DNA from: Sporosarcina sp. JAI121
Lineage (GTDB): Bacteria; Bacillota; Bacilli; Bacillales_A; Planococcaceae
DNA: 64,000 nt
NCBI RefSeq assembly: GCF_013408665.1
Contig: NZ_JACCCL010000001.1
Span: 1,193,136 to 1,257,135 of the forward strand
Direction: 5' to 3'
Shown: piece after piece, positions 24,577 to 33,581 of the stretch
Position numbering within the stretch: position 1 is the stretch's first letter
How the letters are laid out: every line of letters starts with the position of its first letter
Position numbers and translations under genes: made by a program
Notes under the pieces: generated by a model
The model's database searches: none
Told to the model about the DNA's origin: nothing
What the model saw: only the letters and a program-made list of their open reading frames with translations

Positions 24577-27183
24577 ATGACAGAATATCATCAACAATCA
24601 TCAGTTGAAGTCATGGATATGTTGGATGTGACAAATCAAGGATTAAGTGATTATGACGTCCAAAAGAGACAAGAAGTATATGGGTATAATGAATTGATGG
24701 AAGGAAAAAAGACAAGTACATTTGCCGTTTTCTTTGGACAGTTTAAAGATTTATTAGTCATTATTTTAATGATTGCCGCTTTCATTTCATTTCTATTAGG
24801 TGAAGTGGAAAGTACGATTGTTATTATGATAGTCGTAATTTTAAACGCAGTCCTGGGCACTGTACAGCATGTGAAGGCAGAAGAGTCTTTGGATAATCTC
24901 AAGGCATTGACCTCTCCAGTTGCAAAAGTGATACGGGATAATCGGATAATAGAGATTTCTTCAGATGAAATAGTGGTTGGAGATCTTCTCTATTTGGAAG
25001 CCGGTGACTATATTAGTGCAGATGGCAGATTAATAGAAAGCCATAATCTGCATATAAATGAAAGTTCACTGACAGGTGAATCATTGGCTGTAGCGAAAAG
25101 TACCGCGCCCATCAAAGAAGATCGTGTAACCATTGCTGATAAAAAAAATATGGTTTTCACTGGGAGCTTTGTCACCAATGGACGCGGTACTGTAATTGTT
25201 ACAGCGATTGGAATGGAAACGGAAATCGGGAAAATCGCGAATTTACTGGATACTGCGAAAGAGAAGAAAACACCTCTTCAAGTGAGTCTTGATCATTTTG
25301 GGGAAAAATTAGCATTAGGGATTACGATGATTTGTTTAGCCATTTTCACTATTGATCTTTTTAGAGGCCGCGAGTTAGTAGATTCGTTTATGTTTGCTGT
25401 TTCGCTTGCAGTTGCAGCAATTCCGGAAGCACTAAGTTCGATTATTACCATAGTGCTGGCTTTTGGGACACAAAAAATGGCCAAGGAAAATGCCATTATA
25501 CGTAAGCTCTATGCTGTCGAAAGTCTGGGAAGTGTATCTGTTATTTGTTCAGATAAGACGGGAACATTAACAGAGAATAAAATGAGTGTACAACAAGTAT
25601 ATGTTGATCAAAAAGTCATTCCGCATGATCAACTACATACAGAAAATCCAATCGAGAAAAGTTTTATCTTAAAGGCGCTATTATGTAATGACGCCGTGGA
25701 AAGAGATCATAAAGAAATCGGTGACCCTACTGAAATTGCACTCGTGAAATTAGGGAAGCAGTACAATTTTGACGAATTAATCGTAAGAGATCACTTTCCA
25801 AGAGTGGCGGAGATACCTTTTGACTCAAATAGAAAGCTAATGAGTACAGTGAATCAAATCCACCACCAAACTATCATGATTACAAAGGGAGCATTAGATG
25901 TTCTTCTATATAAGATTGTAAAAATCGATACTTCTGAAGGTATCCTTGATATTACGGAAGCTCATCGTAAAAAAATTGAAGAAGTGAATCGTGATTTTTC
26001 TAAAAATGGATTAAGAGTACTCGCAATTGCTTACAAAGAGATAAGGAGAAATCAACCAATCGCTGCAGAAGATGAAAGAGATTTAATCTTTGTCGGATTA
26101 ATGGCGATGATGGATCCTCCGAGAAAAGAGACAAAAGCAGCGGTTGAAAGCTGTATACAAGCTGGTATTAAACCGGTGATGATTACAGGTGACCATAAAA
26201 TAACAGCAACTGCTATTGCCAAGCAAATTGGTATTTTAAAAGATCCATCAGAAGCAATCGAAGGATATGAAATTGAAGGATTAACTGATCGACAACTACA
26301 AGAAAAGGTGAAAGATGTCTCTGTCTATGCCCGCGTAACACCAGAGCATAAAATTCGTATCGTTAAAGCTTGGCAGGAAAAAGGAAATGTCGTAGCGATG
26401 ACCGGAGATGGAGTCAATGATGGCCCCGCCTTAAAACAAGCCGATATCGGTGTGGCAATGGGGATAACCGGTACCGAGGTAGCGAAAGATGCATCCTCTA
26501 TGATCTTAACGGATGATAATTTTTCAACGATTGTCAAAGCTATTTCAAATGGAAGAAGCCTCTATACGAACATCAAAAACGCCATTCTATTCTTATTATC
26601 AGGGAATGCAGGTGCTATTTTCGTTGTTTTATATGCAACAGTATTAGGTTTACCGGTTCCCTTTGCACCCGTGCATCTATTATTTATTAACTTACTTACC
26701 GATAGTTTGCCGGCAATTGCAATAGGTTTAGAGCCGCATAATAAAAATACAATGAAGGACAAGCCGAGAGATATTCATACGCCATTATTAAATAAAGCAT
26801 TTACGACTCAAGTGGTGTTAGAAGGTTTACTAATTGCTATCTCTACAATCATTGCTTTTCGAATGGGATTGTCAACGGGTGATACGCTGACAGCAAGCAC
26901 AATGGCGTTTGCAACATTATGTTTGTCGAGATTAGTGCATGGCTTCAACTCCAGATCTAAAGAATCAATCTTCACAATTGGTGTATTTTCGAATAAATAT
27001 ACCTGGCTAGCATTTACAATAGGTGTTTTAAGTTTACATTCAGTTTTATTTATTCCATCGCTTACGGGTATGTTTGAAGTCGCAACATTAAGTGGAGTAC
27101 AATTAGGCTACATTTATATCTTGTCCTTTATGCCGTTTTTAGTTAATCAGTGGTATAAATTTTTGTTCGTGAGAAGAAAATAA
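24577..27183 (+). CDS. Cation-transporting P-type ATPase, Ca2+-pump type (P2A)
   Basis: An 868-residue pump with all landmark motifs: N-terminal cation ATPase domain, actuator motif SLTGES, phosphorylation site SDKTGTLTENK (Asp326), KGA at the nucleotide site, hinge GDGVNDGPALKQADIG and ten membrane segments. The TM4 motif reads PEALSSIITI rather than PEGLP. The same variant is known in the Listeria Ca2+ ATPase LMCA1, and FINLLTDSLPA follows in TM6. It probably exports Ca2+ (or Mn2+) using ATP. Monocistronic, with GGAAGGGG ribosome site and a terminator at 27255. Confidence 0.93.
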   Translation: MTEYHQQSSVEVMDMLDVTNQGLSDYDVQKRQEVYGYNELMEGKKTSTFAVFFGQFKDLLVIILMIAAFISFLLGEVESTIVIMIVVILNAVLGTVQHVKAEESLDNLKALTSPVAKVIRDNRIIEISSDEIVVGDLLYLEAGDYISADGRLIESHNLHINESSLTGESLAVAKSTAPIKEDRVTIADKKNMVFTGSFVTNGRGTVIVTAIGMETEIGKIANLLDTAKEKKTPLQVSLDHFGEKLALGITMICLAIFTIDLFRGRELVDSFMFAVSLAVAAIPEALSSIITIVLAFGTQKMAKENAIIRKLYAVESLGSVSVICSDKTGTLTENKMSVQQVYVDQKVIPHDQLHTENPIEKSFILKALLCNDAVERDHKEIGDPTEIALVKLGKQYNFDELIVRDHFPRVAEIPFDSNRKLMSTVNQIHHQTIMITKGALDVLLYKIVKIDTSEGILDITEAHRKKIEEVNRDFSKNGLRVLAIAYKEIRRNQPIAAEDERDLIFVGLMAMMDPPRKETKAAVESCIQAGIKPVMITGDHKITATAIAKQIGILKDPSEAIEGYEIEGLTDRQLQEKVKDVSVYARVTPEHKIRIVKAWQEKGNVVAMTGDGVNDGPALKQADIGVAMGITGTEVAKDASSMILTDDNFSTIVKAISNGRSLYTNIKNAILFLLSGNAGAIFVVLYATVLGLPVPFAPVHLLFINLLTDSLPAIAIGLEPHNKNTMKDKPRDIHTPLLNKAFTTQVVLEGLLIAISTIIAFRMGLSTGDTLTASTMAFATLCLSRLVHGFNSRSKESIFTIGVFSNKYTWLAFTIGVLSLHSVLFIPSLTGMFEVATLSGVQLGYIYILSFMPFLVNQWYKFLFVRRK

Positions 27184-27254
27184 ACCATCTCAAAGTTCTT
27201 TAAGACATTGGGAAATTGGAGATGTCATAAACGGATATAATTCTCGAATTAAAT

Positions 27255-27302
27255 TAAAAAAGCTGAAGGTCAATTTATGTTGATTTTCAGCTTCTTTTTT
27301 AT
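27255..27302 (+). terminator. Terminator of the P-type ATPase gene
   Basis: AAAAAAGCTGAA pairs with TTCAGCTTCTTTTTT, extended by TCAA/TTGA, with a T-run. Confidence 0.85.
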
Positions 27303-27305
27303 AAG

Positions 27306-27597
27306 TGAGTCAATTTCATATTAGAAGGTTTTGTATTAAAATCCGAACAAGATTGATTTACACTACAGGCGAACGCTTTCTGCGGGCACGGCTTCAATCT
27401 CCTCGTCAATGCGTTCCTTCGGGGCTTTCAGCCAAGGAAGAGTGAACTTTCTCTTCCTATTTTTGCCTGCTGTTCCCGCTGGAGTCGCCGCCTTCGGTTA
27501 CAATCAACGGACCTCATCCAAACAAACGAATAATCGATTACAAAAAACATTAATGTTCGTGCTTACAACTAAAATAAGCAATTATGAAATAGACTCA
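27306..27597. repeat. ~290-bp inverted-end repeat, copy 1
   Basis: It begins TGAGTCAATTTCATA (27306) and ends TATGAAATAGACTCA (27597), a near-perfect terminal inverted repeat. The ends and flanking interior (TTTTGTATTAAAATCCGAACAA; GTTCGTGCTTACAACTAAAA) match 47013-47256 and partly 61446-61612. The middle carries GCGGGCACGGCTTC / CCGCTGGAGTCGCCGCCTTC blocks, typical of widespread Bacillales repeats. A 65-codon frame inside it is not a gene. Confidence 0.75.
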
Positions 27598-27712
27598 AGT
27601 ATGTAGTAATTGATACAAGATTTTTGTGTTAGAAATAATCGTGTATCTTTCTGGAAATAATAGTAAAAAGGATCCGGAGTGTGAATGATTAATTAGAAAT
27701 GGTGAGTTTCTG

Positions 27713-28282
27713 CTAATAGTTTGGATGTGTAATTATCCAGATAACCTCTAGGGTGTCTTCGCCTGCATTTTTCCAGGCGTGTGGTGATTGACTACAAAAA
27801 TTAATTGTATCTCCAGCATTGAGAACGTATTTAGATTCATCAACGGATATTTCCATTTGACCTTTAAGAACTATAATACATTCCTTTTCGCTGTCATGAG
27901 AATAATATTCGCCACTTTCTCCTCCCTGTTTAATCTCTGTATAAAAAACTTCTAAATTACCTTTCCTTTCGCTTAACAAATAATCAATTGTTTTTTCATC
28001 AGGATAATTTATTGTTCGTCGATTGTCCTTTCGAGTAATTGATATTGAGGGGGCTTTATGATCTTCCTCTTCAATATTATAAAAAAGCGAAGAGATTTTT
28101 ATATCCAACTCGTTTGCTATTTTTTGAATCGAGGAAATTGACCCTTTTGTGAGACCGCGTTCCAGTTGGCTTATAAAGCTAGAAGTAAATCCAGTTTTCT
28201 TAGAAATATAGTTTATGGTAATGCCTTTCGCTTGTCGTATAGACCGAATCTGTTCCCCTATTGAAATATTTATCTCATCCAT
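27713..28282 (-). CDS. XRE-family regulator with C-terminal cupin
   Basis: A 189-residue protein: N-terminal XRE/Cro helix-turn-helix (about 8-62: IRSIRQAKGITINYISKKTG, FTSSFISQLERGLTKGS) and a C-terminal cupin_2 beta-barrel (about 115-185: GGESGEYYSHDSEKECIIVL, then GDTINFCSQSPHAWKNAGED). This architecture (PuuR/MmfR-like) usually senses a small metabolite and represses an adjacent catabolic operon. It is divergent from the accessory peptide, symporter and oxidoreductase genes. A 42-bp perfect palindrome lies 38 bp upstream of its start, probably its operator or part of the divergent promoter. Confidence 0.92.
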   Translation of the reverse strand: MDEINISIGEQIRSIRQAKGITINYISKKTGFTSSFISQLERGLTKGSISSIQKIANELDIKISSLFYNIEEEDHKAPSISITRKDNRRTINYPDEKTIDYLLSERKGNLEVFYTEIKQGGESGEYYSHDSEKECIIVLKGQMEISVDESKYVLNAGDTINFCSQSPHAWKNAGEDTLEVIWIITHPNY

Positions 28283-28320
28283 TTTTCATTATTCCCCCTT
28301 GTTTAAATTTTCAGTCTAGA

Positions 28321-28362
28321 ATATAATTAACCCACACTTAATTAAGTGTGGGTTAATTATAT
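28321..28362. promoter_or_regulatory. 42-bp perfect palindrome
   Basis: The two 21-bp halves (28321-28341, containing TTAACCCACACTTAA, and 28342-28362) are exact reverse complements with no loop. It lies between the XRE-cupin gene and the symporter operon. It could be an operator for the dimeric regulator, or a bidirectional hairpin. A palindrome this long without mismatch is far more than a repressor site needs. Confidence 0.85.
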
Positions 28363-28671
28363 ATGGTTGAGTAAGAGTATACCAAACTATCGGTTTTTTA
28401 AAAGGGTGTATTCGTTTACAAGACAACTAAATAGTGGAGGAGTGATAGGAGAATTATTATTTACTCGAATATAGCAATTGTTGGTTTTTATTCATATGTT
28501 TTTTCGGAAAAGACGCGCCATGCGAGAAATCAATTTAACGACAGTTATGTGGAAACTAAGAAAGTATAAATTACCGACATGGGAAATAAATACTCGAGTT
28601 TGCTTTAAAGTCAGCATTATAAAATGCATATCTTTAATGATTAAATAATCAATTTTAAAAGGAGGATTTAT
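28363..28671. other. Upstream region of the symporter operon
   Basis: No gene with a start is evident. A plus-strand stretch around 28510-28645 reads KRRAMREINLTTVMWKLRKY without ribosome site or start and is probably chance or a remnant. The promoter of the operon should be here. A GGAGG at 28661-28665 serves the small gene that follows. Confidence 0.4.
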
Positions 28672-28827
28672 ATGGGGGAATTTATTTTTAGTTTTTCTTA
28701 TGGTGGCGCTTTAATAGTAATGGGGTTTGTTACACGTTTTTTTATAAAAAGAATGGATGCAGAACGTAAGGGTGTTGAAAGTGTTGAAATGACTGTCAGC
28801 AATGAGAACTTAACAAAGGTGGTGTAA
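28672..28827 (+). CDS. Small symporter accessory protein (51 aa)
   Basis: An ATG 6 bp after GGAGG opens 51 codons: MGEFIFSFSYGGALIVMGFV, then TRFFIKRMDAERKGVE and a hydrophilic tail ending in KVV. It has one hydrophobic N-terminal segment and a charged C-terminus. It ends 3 bp before the ATG of the SSS symporter, so the two are co-translated. Tiny single-pass proteins are annotated beside SSS symporters in many Firmicutes as accessory proteins; the role is not established. Confidence 0.8.
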   Translation: MGEFIFSFSYGGALIVMGFVTRFFIKRMDAERKGVESVEMTVSNENLTKVV

Positions 28828-28830
28828 GTA

Positions 28831-30432
28831 ATGGTTTTCATTATAGGAATTATCGCGTCTTTCATTATTTACGTATTAATTGGTGTGGTCCTGTCTAAAA
28901 GTGTAAAAACCTCAGAAGATTTTTACGTTTCGGGAAGAAGTGGGACAACCCTTATGATTACCGGTACGCTGGTCGCTTCTTTTTTAAGCACTGTTTCCTT
29001 TATGGGGGAAGTAGGGTTCTCGTATGAAGGTTACGCTATTCCGTTACTTATTCTAGTTATTTTTAATGCAAGCGGTTATGTTTTCGGCGTATTTTTATTT
29101 GGTCGCTATCTGCGAAGAAGTAAATCATTAACTGTTCCAGAGTATTTCGGTAACCGCTTTCAATCCAAAAAAGTAAGAATGGTTGCCGCAATTACGACAG
29201 TCCTTGGGATTGCTGCTTACTTGGTTGCTGTAACCCAAGGAGCCTCACTTCTACTTTCCGAAATTTTTAAGATTCCGTATGCGATGGCACTCATTGTTAT
29301 GTGGGTTGTTTATGCCTCGTTTACCATTCTTTCAGGTGCAAAAGGGGTAATGGTAAATGACACAATTATGTTCTTCATTTTCTCAATTGCTACTTATGTT
29401 TCATTCCCGTTTATTTTGAAATCTACGGGTGGGTTTCCAAATGCAATTATTAACGCAGCAAACAATATTGAAAAACCGGATATGTTCAGCTGGCACGGGA
29501 TAACTGGTCCTAACGCATATATGGGAACTCCGACGGAAACAATAGTTTGGGCTATTATATTAGGATTAGTTTGGGGTTCTGTAGTTGCAATAAGCCCTTG
29601 GCAAAGCAGCCGTTATTTAATGGCGAAAAATGAGCACGTAGCTATTCGATCTGGTGTATGGGCAATGATTTCAATTTTTACGATTTATTTATTCTTGCAC
29701 ATTAGTATTACGACTATTAATAACGTTAAAACTGATATTGTACCAACGGAAAAAGTCTTTATATGGGCTGCGATGAATTTAGTTCCCACATGGCTTGGTG
29801 TTATTATCGTCAGTGGTATTATGGCGGCGGCGTTATCTTCTTGCGCAACATTTTTACAATTGATCGGGAACAGTGTTGCTAGAGATATTATGGAACAATC
29901 GCGGAGTAAGAACTATACAGATAAAGGTTTATTGAAAGTTAGCAGGATTTCCATGATTGCGATCAGCCTCGTCATTCTATTAATTGGTTTGTGGCAACCG
30001 CCGTCCGTCATGTGGATAGGTTATTTCGCAGCAACATTATTCGCTGCCTCATGGGGGCCTGTTGCATTCTCGAGTGTATTTTCAAAAACAGTAACAAAAG
30101 AAGGGGCATTTTGGAGTATCGTAGTAGGTTTCTTTGGAGTTATCTTTGGAGAAGTATTAAAACTCAGTATTACTTTGCCTGTCTATTTACACCCAGTTAT
30201 TATCGGAGTAATTCTAAGTAGTATCGCTTTAGTAATTGGCTCTCGATTCGGGGTAATCACTGATGAAGAACGGGCTTATCAGGCAATGTTACTTCAACAT
30301 CCAATTGAAGAAAATGAAGAAAAAGAAATGTCAATTACACGTAGGTATCCAGGATATTTAATGATCAGTGGTGGACTTGTTATCGCTATTACATTCATGT
30401 TTTACTACTGGCCGCTTTTACAAAGCAGGTAA
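28831..30432 (+). CDS. Sodium:solute symporter (SSS family)
   Basis: A 533-residue protein with about 13 membrane segments. SSS signatures: SEDFYVSGRSGTTLMITGTL near the N-terminus, SLLLSEIFKIPYAMALIVMW, GSVVAISPWQSSRYLMAKNE and GIMAAALSSCATFLQLIGNS with the Na2-site Ser residues. It imports an organic solute with Na+. Followed after 83 bp by a trimethylamine-dehydrogenase-like oxidoreductase and preceded by a 51-aa partner, under an XRE-cupin regulator. The substrate is probably an N-methylated or unsaturated carboxylate (inference). Confidence 0.92.
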   Translation: MVFIIGIIASFIIYVLIGVVLSKSVKTSEDFYVSGRSGTTLMITGTLVASFLSTVSFMGEVGFSYEGYAIPLLILVIFNASGYVFGVFLFGRYLRRSKSLTVPEYFGNRFQSKKVRMVAAITTVLGIAAYLVAVTQGASLLLSEIFKIPYAMALIVMWVVYASFTILSGAKGVMVNDTIMFFIFSIATYVSFPFILKSTGGFPNAIINAANNIEKPDMFSWHGITGPNAYMGTPTETIVWAIILGLVWGSVVAISPWQSSRYLMAKNEHVAIRSGVWAMISIFTIYLFLHISITTINNVKTDIVPTEKVFIWAAMNLVPTWLGVIIVSGIMAAALSSCATFLQLIGNSVARDIMEQSRSKNYTDKGLLKVSRISMIAISLVILLIGLWQPPSVMWIGYFAATLFAASWGPVAFSSVFSKTVTKEGAFWSIVVGFFGVIFGEVLKLSITLPVYLHPVIIGVILSSIALVIGSRFGVITDEERAYQAMLLQHPIEENEEKEMSITRRYPGYLMISGGLVIAITFMFYYWPLLQSR

Positions 30433-30515
30433 ACCACAAGTTAGCTGCCAGTTAATCTATGTAAGAAAAATATGCATTGACTCAAACTACTGATAGATTT
30501 AGGAGTGTTGATTTT

Positions 30516-32528
30516 ATGACCCAACTTAAAAATTTATTTACAAAAGTGATGATTGGGAATACAGAGCTTAAAAACCGAATCTTAAGTACAGCACATCAAA
30601 CAAATCATGTCACTGATGGTATCCCTACTAAAGATATGATTGCTTACCATGAGGCCCGTGCTAAAGGCGGAATCGGATTAATCGTTCTTGAAGCGGCGGC
30701 AGTCCATCCTTCGGGAATGCTGACGACGAATACTGTTGCTGGATTTGATCGGAGAATTGTCGAAGCTTACTCGAAACTATCTGAAACAATGCATCAATAT
30801 GGAACGAAAGTTTTTTCGCAGTTATTCCATGGTGGAAGAGAAGTCGTATCAAGCGATTACCGCAACGCGGCATTGGCGCCGTCTTCTGTCCCGAGCCTGC
30901 GTTTTAGTACAATGCCAAGACCGATGAGTTTGGAAGAAATAGAAGAAGTAATTGAAGGTTTTGCCGTTTCAGCGAAGTTGGCAAAAGAGGGAGGTCTTGA
31001 TGGAGTAGAAATTTGTTGTTCACATGGATATCTTCCATCACAATTTTGGGCAAGCCATACGAATCTGAGAACAGATGAGTACGGTGGTTCTTTTGAAAAT
31101 CGAATGCGTTTTATCGTTGAAGTAATTGAACGTGTATGGAATGCGGTAGGCGATGATTTTACGGTAGGTATTCGAATGAGCGCAGATGAAATGACAATGG
31201 ACGGAACGACGATGAAAGATGCTGTACAAATCGTGGAATACCTTGCAGATAAATCGCGTCTCGACTTTGTTAATGTTACTGCTGGAGATTCAAGTACGTA
31301 TGCAGGCTCAACTCATATCGTACCACCTTCGCCAATGAAACATGCGTACCTTTCTGCACATGGCTTCAAAATTCGGATGGCCGGGGCTATTCCAGTGTTT
31401 GTAGGTTCAAGAATTGTCGATCCCGTGGAAGCGGAACAAATCATTGCTACTGGAAAAGCTGACATGGTCGGTATGACACGGGCGACAATTGTTGATCCTG
31501 ATATGCCGAATAAAGCGCTAAAAGGCGAATTTCATTTAATTGATGCCTGTATCGGATGCTTGCAAGCGTGCATCGGGCATTACCATAAAGGCTTGCCGAT
31601 AAGTTGTATACAAAACCCGCAGGCAGGAAAAGAAGCCCAGATTTTGCCTCTTTTACAAAAGAAAAACGATAAAAAGTCCGTCCTAGTAATTGGAGCAGGT
31701 CCAGGCGGCATGGAAGCTGCTGTAGCAGCTGATACTCAAGGGTATGATGTAACGCTTATCGATCAAAGCGATAGGATTGGAGGCTTACTTCAAACGATGC
31801 GCAAAGCTCCTATGCGTCACGAAATGGCTGAATCAATGCTAGATAACTATTCGAAGCAATTAGCCGTTAGCAATGTAAATGTTAAACTAGGTCAGAAAGT
31901 AACAAGAGAAGAAGTAATTGCATTAGCCCCTGACGCTATTATTTGTGCTGTAGGTTCAAGGTCATATATTCCGCAAGTTGAGGGAATAAATGACCCACGT
32001 GTCATAATGGTTGATAAAATTTTCAATAAAACAGATATCATGGCAGGTCAAAATGCTATCGTATTTGACTTTGGCGGCGACTGGCCAGGAATTGAAGCAG
32101 CTATTCACTTAGCCGAAAAGGGCTGTAAAGTAACACTCGTTACAACAAGGCTTCACGTAGGAGAAGAAATTCATCAATATCTTCGCAATGAATATATGAA
32201 GAAGCTTTATCAACTAAATATTACGATGAAGGCCCATCATGATTTTGGTGGTATTATAAATGGTAATGTCGTTGTCAGAAATTTATTTACACATAAAAGA
32301 GAAGAAATGGAGAATCATAAGATTATAGTATTATCGGTAGGCCGTGTTCCCAACACTGAATTGTACGAGGAGATAAAAAATCTTGCACCAACTGTCAGCC
32401 AAATTGGAGATTGCCTTGCTCCGCGAACAATTGAAGAAGCGACATTAGAAGGACTCCTTGCGGCAGTAAATATAGAAGATAATAGTAGCCGATATAGTGA
32501 CTCCAGTTCAGATTACGTACAGGTGTAA
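30516..32528 (+). CDS. Old-yellow-enzyme-type Fe-S/FMN/FAD oxidoreductase (demethylase or enoate reductase-like)
   Basis: A 670-residue two-part protein. An N-terminal FMN TIM barrel (about 5-340: FSQLFHGGRE, CCSHGYLPSQFWASHTNLRT, DEYGGSFENRMRF) is followed by a 4Fe-4S cysteine set CIGCLQACIGHYHKGLPISC and a C-terminal FAD/NAD domain (GAGPGGMEAAVAADTQGYDV). This is the 2,4-dienoyl-CoA reductase/trimethylamine dehydrogenase/N-methylproline demethylase group. Context (symporter, cupin regulator, betaine- and proline-related loci nearby) makes amine demethylation attractive, but enoate reduction cannot be excluded. The ATG at 30516 is chosen after AGGAGTG; an in-frame extension to 30477 lacks a ribosome site. 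Confidence 0.9.
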   Translation: MTQLKNLFTKVMIGNTELKNRILSTAHQTNHVTDGIPTKDMIAYHEARAKGGIGLIVLEAAAVHPSGMLTTNTVAGFDRRIVEAYSKLSETMHQYGTKVFSQLFHGGREVVSSDYRNAALAPSSVPSLRFSTMPRPMSLEEIEEVIEGFAVSAKLAKEGGLDGVEICCSHGYLPSQFWASHTNLRTDEYGGSFENRMRFIVEVIERVWNAVGDDFTVGIRMSADEMTMDGTTMKDAVQIVEYLADKSRLDFVNVTAGDSSTYAGSTHIVPPSPMKHAYLSAHGFKIRMAGAIPVFVGSRIVDPVEAEQIIATGKADMVGMTRATIVDPDMPNKALKGEFHLIDACIGCLQACIGHYHKGLPISCIQNPQAGKEAQILPLLQKKNDKKSVLVIGAGPGGMEAAVAADTQGYDVTLIDQSDRIGGLLQTMRKAPMRHEMAESMLDNYSKQLAVSNVNVKLGQKVTREEVIALAPDAIICAVGSRSYIPQVEGINDPRVIMVDKIFNKTDIMAGQNAIVFDFGGDWPGIEAAIHLAEKGCKVTLVTTRLHVGEEIHQYLRNEYMKKLYQLNITMKAHHDFGGIINGNVVVRNLFTHKREEMENHKIIVLSVGRVPNTELYEEIKNLAPTVSQIGDCLAPRTIEEATLEGLLAAVNIEDNSSRYSDSSSDYVQV

Positions 32529-33269
32529 GTAGTCTAGGTGTTTGGGCAAGAAGCTATTTACAAAGTAATTTTCAATTGCATAGAGAAAAGTCGTATGTCA
32601 GTATCTGAAGCGCTAATGCTTATGTTCACATTTGAAGCATTAATTTAAAGGAAGGCAGTCTAAGAGCGCGACGTCCTGTCGCAACGACTGCATGACCCGC
32701 ATCCTACGGGCCTCAATACTGTTGTTCCACAATAAAAATAATCCATCCTTGAGTGGGAGCTCATAATGGATGGACTATATTATCACTAGAGCTGACCCCC
32801 CTTGTAGGGAACCTGCTATTACAGACCGCCTAATGTTATCCGCACTAGGAGGTCCTTTTTAGTTTATTCTGCTTTACTAAATGAATTCCTGTTATCTGCA
32901 TTATATTGCAAATTCTTATTCAATACAATCGCATCATAATCCATATTTCCCGGGGAATGCGGATTCGCTTAAGTAGACGATGAAAGAGAATGATGGCATG
33001 AGCCCGAACAAGACGCTTGAAGAAAGAAAAAACGTGATGGTTTATTCCGACATCAAACAGAAGGTGGAGGACTTAGAGACGGCGGTCGTCCTTATTGTCC
33101 GCTTTCATGATACGGTATTCATATATATTAATTTCCTACCATCTCTCCATTCCACTTTCTAGGTACCTATGCACGAAACTATACAGATAATGAACTAACA
33201 ATTGCATAAATAAAAACAAAAAGCTAACGATAGTGTTTTATTGTTCGCTCCCCGGTATTATGGTATTTA
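32529..33269. other. Intergenic region with repeats and gene remnants
   Basis: It contains the palindromic block at 32664-32716, an inverted repeat around 32749-32778 (ATCCATCC … GGATGGA) and a left end of the 147-bp repeat family at 33161-33190 (AGGTACCTATGCACGAAACTA). A 60-codon frame at 32980-33162 (with VMVYSDIKQKVEDLETAVVL, IVRFHDTVF) recalls sigma-factor region 4, but lacks the rest and is probably a relic. No intact gene. Confidence 0.45.
32664..32716. repeat. REP-like palindromic block
   Basis: GCGACGTCCTGTCGC and CCCGCATCCTACGGG are two consecutive short hairpins, much richer in GC than the surroundings. I recall similar blocks dispersed in Planococcaceae genomes, which cannot be verified here. 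Only one copy is in the window. Confidence 0.4.
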
Positions 33270-33491
33270 TCATTTTTTCCTTTTTTTCAAATCGATTGTA
33301 GCCATTTTGCTTTTATCCACTATTTTTTCAAACTCGACAAAAACGAAATATCTGTTTTCCCCCATCTCCTGAACAGTGATCACTATTCCGTTGCGTCCTT
33401 TAATTCTCACATTCTCATTGACGGAAGGAATGATTCTTGACGCCTTGTTTAGTACATAGGTGTTGCCTTCGTAAAAATGAATGGAATACAT
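33270..33491 (-). CDS. Small basic protein of unknown function
   Basis: A 73-residue protein starting MYSIHFYEGNTYVLNKASRI, with alternating beta-like stretches (RIKGRNGIVITVQEMGENRY) and a Lys-rich tail (DLKKRKK). The ATG at 33491 is chosen because AAAAGGGGATAAGTAT lies directly upstream; the longer frame to 33533 has no site. The pattern VRIKGRNGIVITVQE suggests a small beta-barrel (SH3/KOW-like), but I do not recognise a family. It has no operon partner. Confidence 0.6.
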   Translation of the reverse strand: MYSIHFYEGNTYVLNKASRIIPSVNENVRIKGRNGIVITVQEMGENRYFVFVEFEKIVDKSKMATIDLKKRKK

Positions 33492-33581
33492 ATACTTATC
33501 CCCTTTTATTCGTATTTTGAACGTCGAATCCATTCATTTTATGGTTTTGGCGGGGATTTAGAACTTTCAGTACTTAATTTT

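Noticed and set aside
27409-27606. 65-codon plus-strand ORF
   Set aside because: It lies entirely inside the ~290-bp repeat.
32980-33162. 60-codon ORF resembling sigma-factor region 4
   Set aside because: Only a weak resemblance over about 25 residues, with no helix-turn-helix following. Not annotated as a gene.
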